DNA of 9,603 nt from Caldithrix sp. (lineage in GTDB: Bacteria > Zhuqueibacterota > Zhuqueibacteria > Oceanimicrobiales > Oceanimicrobiaceae): positions 1-9,603 of the forward strand of contig SMXE01000127.1 in assembly GCA_004357015.1 (NCBI GenBank). The letters are read 5' to 3'. The stretch's first letter is position 1, and each line of letters begins with the position of its first letter. The notes beneath the pieces are model-generated. The model was not told where the DNA came from, did no database searches, and saw nothing but the letters and a program-made list of their open reading frames with translations. The translations under genes were made by a program, and so were the position numbers. Shown here piece after piece: positions 7,573 to 9,603 of this stretch.

Positions 7573-8291
7573 TCAAAATGTAAATGCAACACCAATATTA
7601 AAGGTCAACAAATCCGTCCGCGACCGGGTGATATCAAATTCAACGTTGCCACTGTCACGCCGGATCGAGCCTTCTTTGAGGTAGTCGGCCTCGCCGCCAA
7701 ACAAATAGCGCACCCGGAAATCCAGAAGTATTTCCGTTTGTTTGCTGCCCTCGCTGCCATTCTCGCTCTTCTTCTTTACCCGAATCATCAAGCCGCCGCC
7801 GGCACCGTAACTGAAGACCACATCCTCCAGGTTGGTAGAAGACGCGATAACTTCGTCTTCAACTCCTTCGTTTTTGATTTTGGTTTGGGTGACCAGATAA
7901 TTGAAGCCTACCAGGCCATCGAGATACGGACGGATGGAGCCCTGGTTGCCTTGCATACGCACGAGCGCGTGCAATAGGAGAATGTCGTTCCCGAAGTCTC
8001 AACATCCACTCTGACGTCTGGGATGGTTGTGCTAAACGGCTCGTTGCGCGTCTCACTGCCGTACCGCATAAAGGCAAGCTCCCCGCCTATCATCACCGGG
8101 CTGGCGTTAGGGTGATAACCAAACATCCCACTAAACCCGAAGCCAAGATTCTCAACGTTATCATCAAATTCGCCTTTGGGGTCGCCGGTCAGGAAGTTCA
8201 GACTGAGCAAGAAATTCTGCGCGGTGACATTTCCGACGCCGAAGAATGTGACGAGAAGGCACAAGCTGACACAGATATATTTGACTTTCAT
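7573..8291 (-). pseudogene. Outer-membrane beta-barrel protein, one frameshift
   Basis: Two overlapping minus-strand frames make one protein. The N-terminal part starts at ATG 8291 with a signal peptide (basic start, hydrophobic core 6-20, probable cleavage VTA-Q after residue 24), then alternating strand-like sequence such as NFLLSLNFLTGDPKG and GFGFSGMFGYHPNASPV. Near residue 101 the frame changes and continues as NDILLLHALVRMQGNQG, SIRPYLDGLVGFNYLV, down to a final Phe (FNIGVAFTF), typical of barrel proteins inserted by the BAM machinery. Adding one base in the C-run at 7990-7992 (G-run on the coding strand) restores a single 239-residue frame. Size, signal peptide and C-terminal Phe fit a small 8-strand-type barrel; ligand or function is unknown. 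GAGGAGG-type RBS and an upstream promoter suggest the gene was recently functional, or that the break is a sequencing error. Confidence 0.8.
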
Positions 8292-8296
8292 GACTT

Positions 8297-8302
8297 CCTC
8301 CT
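8297..8302 (-). promoter_or_regulatory. Strong ribosome binding site of the beta-barrel gene
   Basis: On the minus strand AGGAGG lies five bases before ATG 8291, fixing the start of the barrel protein at the residue that gives a complete signal peptide. Confidence 0.8.
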
Positions 8303-8305
8303 CTT

Positions 8306-8563
8306 GAGCAGTCTGACAGCTAAGAAACAGAGATGAGACTTAATATGTGTAGGCTTCTCAGAATGCGTTATATGGCAATCTGGTGGAGATTGGTTCCGTG
8401 TCGAGTGCGTAGTCGGAGTCGATGGAAAGTCTGGTTAGAACCGGGATTGTCCTAATTTCGGGTCGGAATGAATTGTAGAGCAAACGGAACTATCTCAATA
8501 TAGGTTAAGTGGAGACAGTTAGTCAAGCAAAAATAGGGGTGAACGGGTAAATTTCTGCGGGTC
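8306..8563. other. Intergenic leader region between hydrolase and beta-barrel genes
   Basis: No coding sequence is visible. It holds the candidate promoter at 8497-8526 and the presumed ~200-base untranslated leader of the barrel gene. Within the leader, CAATCT (8376-8381) and AGATTG (8387-8392) could form a 6-pair hairpin with a GGTGG loop. I recognise no riboswitch class and no clear terminator for the hydrolase gene. Confidence 0.5.
8497..8526 (-). promoter_or_regulatory. Candidate sigma70-type promoter for the beta-barrel gene
   Basis: Minus strand: TTGACT (8526-8521) as -35 and TATATT (8502-8497) as -10, separated by 18 bases, five of six matches each to the Escherichia coli consensus. 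Transcription would begin near 8490 and leave a leader of about 200 bases before ATG 8291. Bacteroidota proper use a different promoter consensus, so validity depends on the host. It also lies 38 bases beyond the stop of the glycoside hydrolase gene, so the barrel gene may be its own unit. Confidence 0.5.
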
Positions 8564-9603
8564 TTAATTTGCAGTACTCTGATACCATTTCGCCATGACC
8601 AGTTCGGCGGGTTTGTGCTGCGGGGTAAAATCGCGGCCGCGGTAACCGGTACGATGGCTCAGTTTCGGAAACCATTTCCAGAAATAGGCGCCGGCGCACC
8701 ACTCTTTGTCCCAGAAGGTCTGGAAGAACGCTTCGTAGCAGTTGGCCTGTGTTTGCAACTCGGCGTCCGTGGCGGCTTGTCTTGAACGGCCCGGCCATTC
8801 CCACGGCTTCACAGCGGTGTCTGAGGTGCTCTTGTAACCGATTTCCGTGAATACCACAGGTTTGCCAAACTTCCTGCTCAGTTTTTCAATGGCCTCGCGG
8901 TGCGGCTGCCAACCTGCTTTCAGTTCTTCGAGGGTCGGATTCTCTTTCTCCGTCAACGGGAAATACGCCTGAATGCCGATGAAGTCCAGCGCGTCCCAGA
9001 ATTGAATCTCTTCAAATTCGAGGTACCAGTTGGCCGAGTAAGTCAACTTCCCGTGATAAGTTTTTCGGACGTCTGCGATGAGATTGCGCCAGTCTTGCTG
9101 CCGTTTCACTGCGGACGTATAGAGCTCAGTCCCGATGGAAAGCGCCTCGATGCCGTTTTTCTCGGCCAGCCAGGCGTAATGCACGATGAACTTGCGGTAG
9201 TTGGCAAACCACTGCTGCCACTCTTCCTCGCTGTCCATTTCGATTTCGGCGCGCCACTTGTTGTCACCATTGCGGTGCAGCCAGATGTGGGGCTTCAGCA
9301 AAGTCTTGATACCGAACTTCCTGGCCAGCCTGGCCGTGGTTGCAATGCCGGCATCGGTTTCGCCCCAGTAGAAACCGCCGCTGGTTGCCAGTTTTATCCC
9401 GGGCGCGTCGTAACGTTTCTGCCAGCCAAACGGCGTTTGCACGATCCAGTTGACGTTGTTGGCCACCAACTTCTCGAAGTCGGCGTCGGTAACAGCTTCC
9501 GGTGCGGCAACCCAGCTCACGCCACGCTGCTTGTGTTTGATATTTGAGGAGGCCGATTTGCTGCCGGCAAACGAATAAAACAGGGCCGACATGAACAGCA
9601 GAA
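8564..9603 (-). CDS. Secreted TIM-barrel glycoside hydrolase, GH113-like (5' end probably outside window)
   Basis: The product resembles family GH113 and related GTA-type TIM-barrel hydrolases, whose characterised members cleave beta-mannan. Counting from ATG 9592, the domain begins near residue 23 with RGVSWVAAPEAVTDADFEKL, then NVNWIVQTPFGWQ and LLKPHIWLHRNGDNKW. The likely acid/base is Glu156 (LSIGTELYTS) after strand 4, and the likely nucleophile Glu250 (VVFTEIGYKS) after strand 7. GAYFWKWFP and the tail DFTPQHKPAELVMAKWY match the end of the barrel. Both catalytic acids are present. The frame remains open upstream of ATG 9592 to the window edge, with hydrophobic codons (Leu-Leu-Phe before Met). 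The short stretch MSALFYSFAGS therefore looks like the tail of a signal peptide, and the true start is probably beyond the window. The substrate is not determinable from sequence alone. The gene is in the same direction as the barrel gene but separated by 272 bases. Confidence 0.85.
   Translation of the reverse strand, partial: LLFMSALFYSFAGSKSASSNIKHKQRGVSWVAAPEAVTDADFEKLVANNVNWIVQTPFGWQKRYDAPGIKLATSGGFYWGETDAGIATTARLARKFGIKTLLKPHIWLHRNGDNKWRAEIEMDSEEEWQQWFANYRKFIVHYAWLAEKNGIEALSIGTELYTSAVKRQQDWRNLIADVRKTYHGKLTYSANWYLEFEEIQFWDALDFIGIQAYFPLTEKENPTLEELKAGWQPHREAIEKLSRKFGKPVVFTEIGYKSTSDTAVKPWEWPGRSRQAATDAELQTQANCYEAFFQTFWDKEWCAGAYFWKWFPKLSHRTGYRGRDFTPQHKPAELVMAKWYQSTAN

Noticed and set aside
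7908..7974. Two separate small genes in place of one broken barrel gene
   Set aside because: The downstream part lacks its own RBS and signal peptide; the two parts complement each other as halves of one barrel, and a single base restores the frame exactly.
8376..8392. Small hairpin in the barrel-gene leader as a riboswitch or terminator
   Set aside because: A 6-pair stem with a 5-base loop occurs often by chance, has no T-run, and matches no riboswitch class I know.
8900..9547. 215-codon open frame on the plus strand
   Set aside because: It is antisense to the GH113-like gene, which has clear catalytic motifs; the plus-strand translation shows no family features.

Overview
The window is dominated by a single plus-strand operon for the sodium-pumping NADH:quinone oxidoreductase (Na+-NQR). 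It begins inside nqrA and continues through nqrB, nqrC, nqrD, nqrE and nqrF. It then adds a small two-CBS-domain protein, the flavin transferase apbE and the iron-delivery factor nqrM (about 1-7328). Genes are packed tightly, with overlaps of 1, 11 and 14 bases at A/B, B/C and C/D. Most starts have a clear Shine-Dalgarno sequence. The only sizeable gap (87 bases, after nqrF) contains an inverted repeat.

The genes form a coherent unit. NqrF takes electrons from NADH through FAD and a 2Fe-2S centre. NqrD/NqrE carry the membrane-buried iron centre, NqrC and NqrB carry covalently bound FMN, and NqrB/NqrA complete quinone reduction coupled to Na+ export. ApbE attaches FMN to the threonines of NqrB and NqrC, and NqrM is needed to build the NqrD/E iron centre. 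The cofactor and metal residues expected of each subunit are present. The CBS protein is the unexpected member and a candidate nucleotide-sensing regulator of the pump.

Beyond nqrM the coding strand flips. About 245 bases (7329-7572) hold no intact gene, although the minus strand has a protein-like open tail (7325-7480) that may be a gene relic. Next, on the minus strand, is an outer-membrane beta-barrel gene (8291 down to 7573) interrupted by one frameshift. It has a strong RBS and a plausible sigma70-type promoter about 200 bases upstream. The right edge is a minus-strand gene for a secreted TIM-barrel glycoside hydrolase resembling family GH113, probably cut at its 5' end by the window.

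The organism is a Gram-negative bacterium: it has a lipoprotein ApbE, a signal-peptide-bearing beta-barrel ending in Phe, and Na+-NQR. Composition is moderately GC-rich. Na+-NQR beside a GH113-like enzyme would fit a member of the Bacteroidota/FCB assemblage or a related candidate phylum, but this placement is inference. I see no CRISPR array, insertion sequence, tRNA or rRNA.
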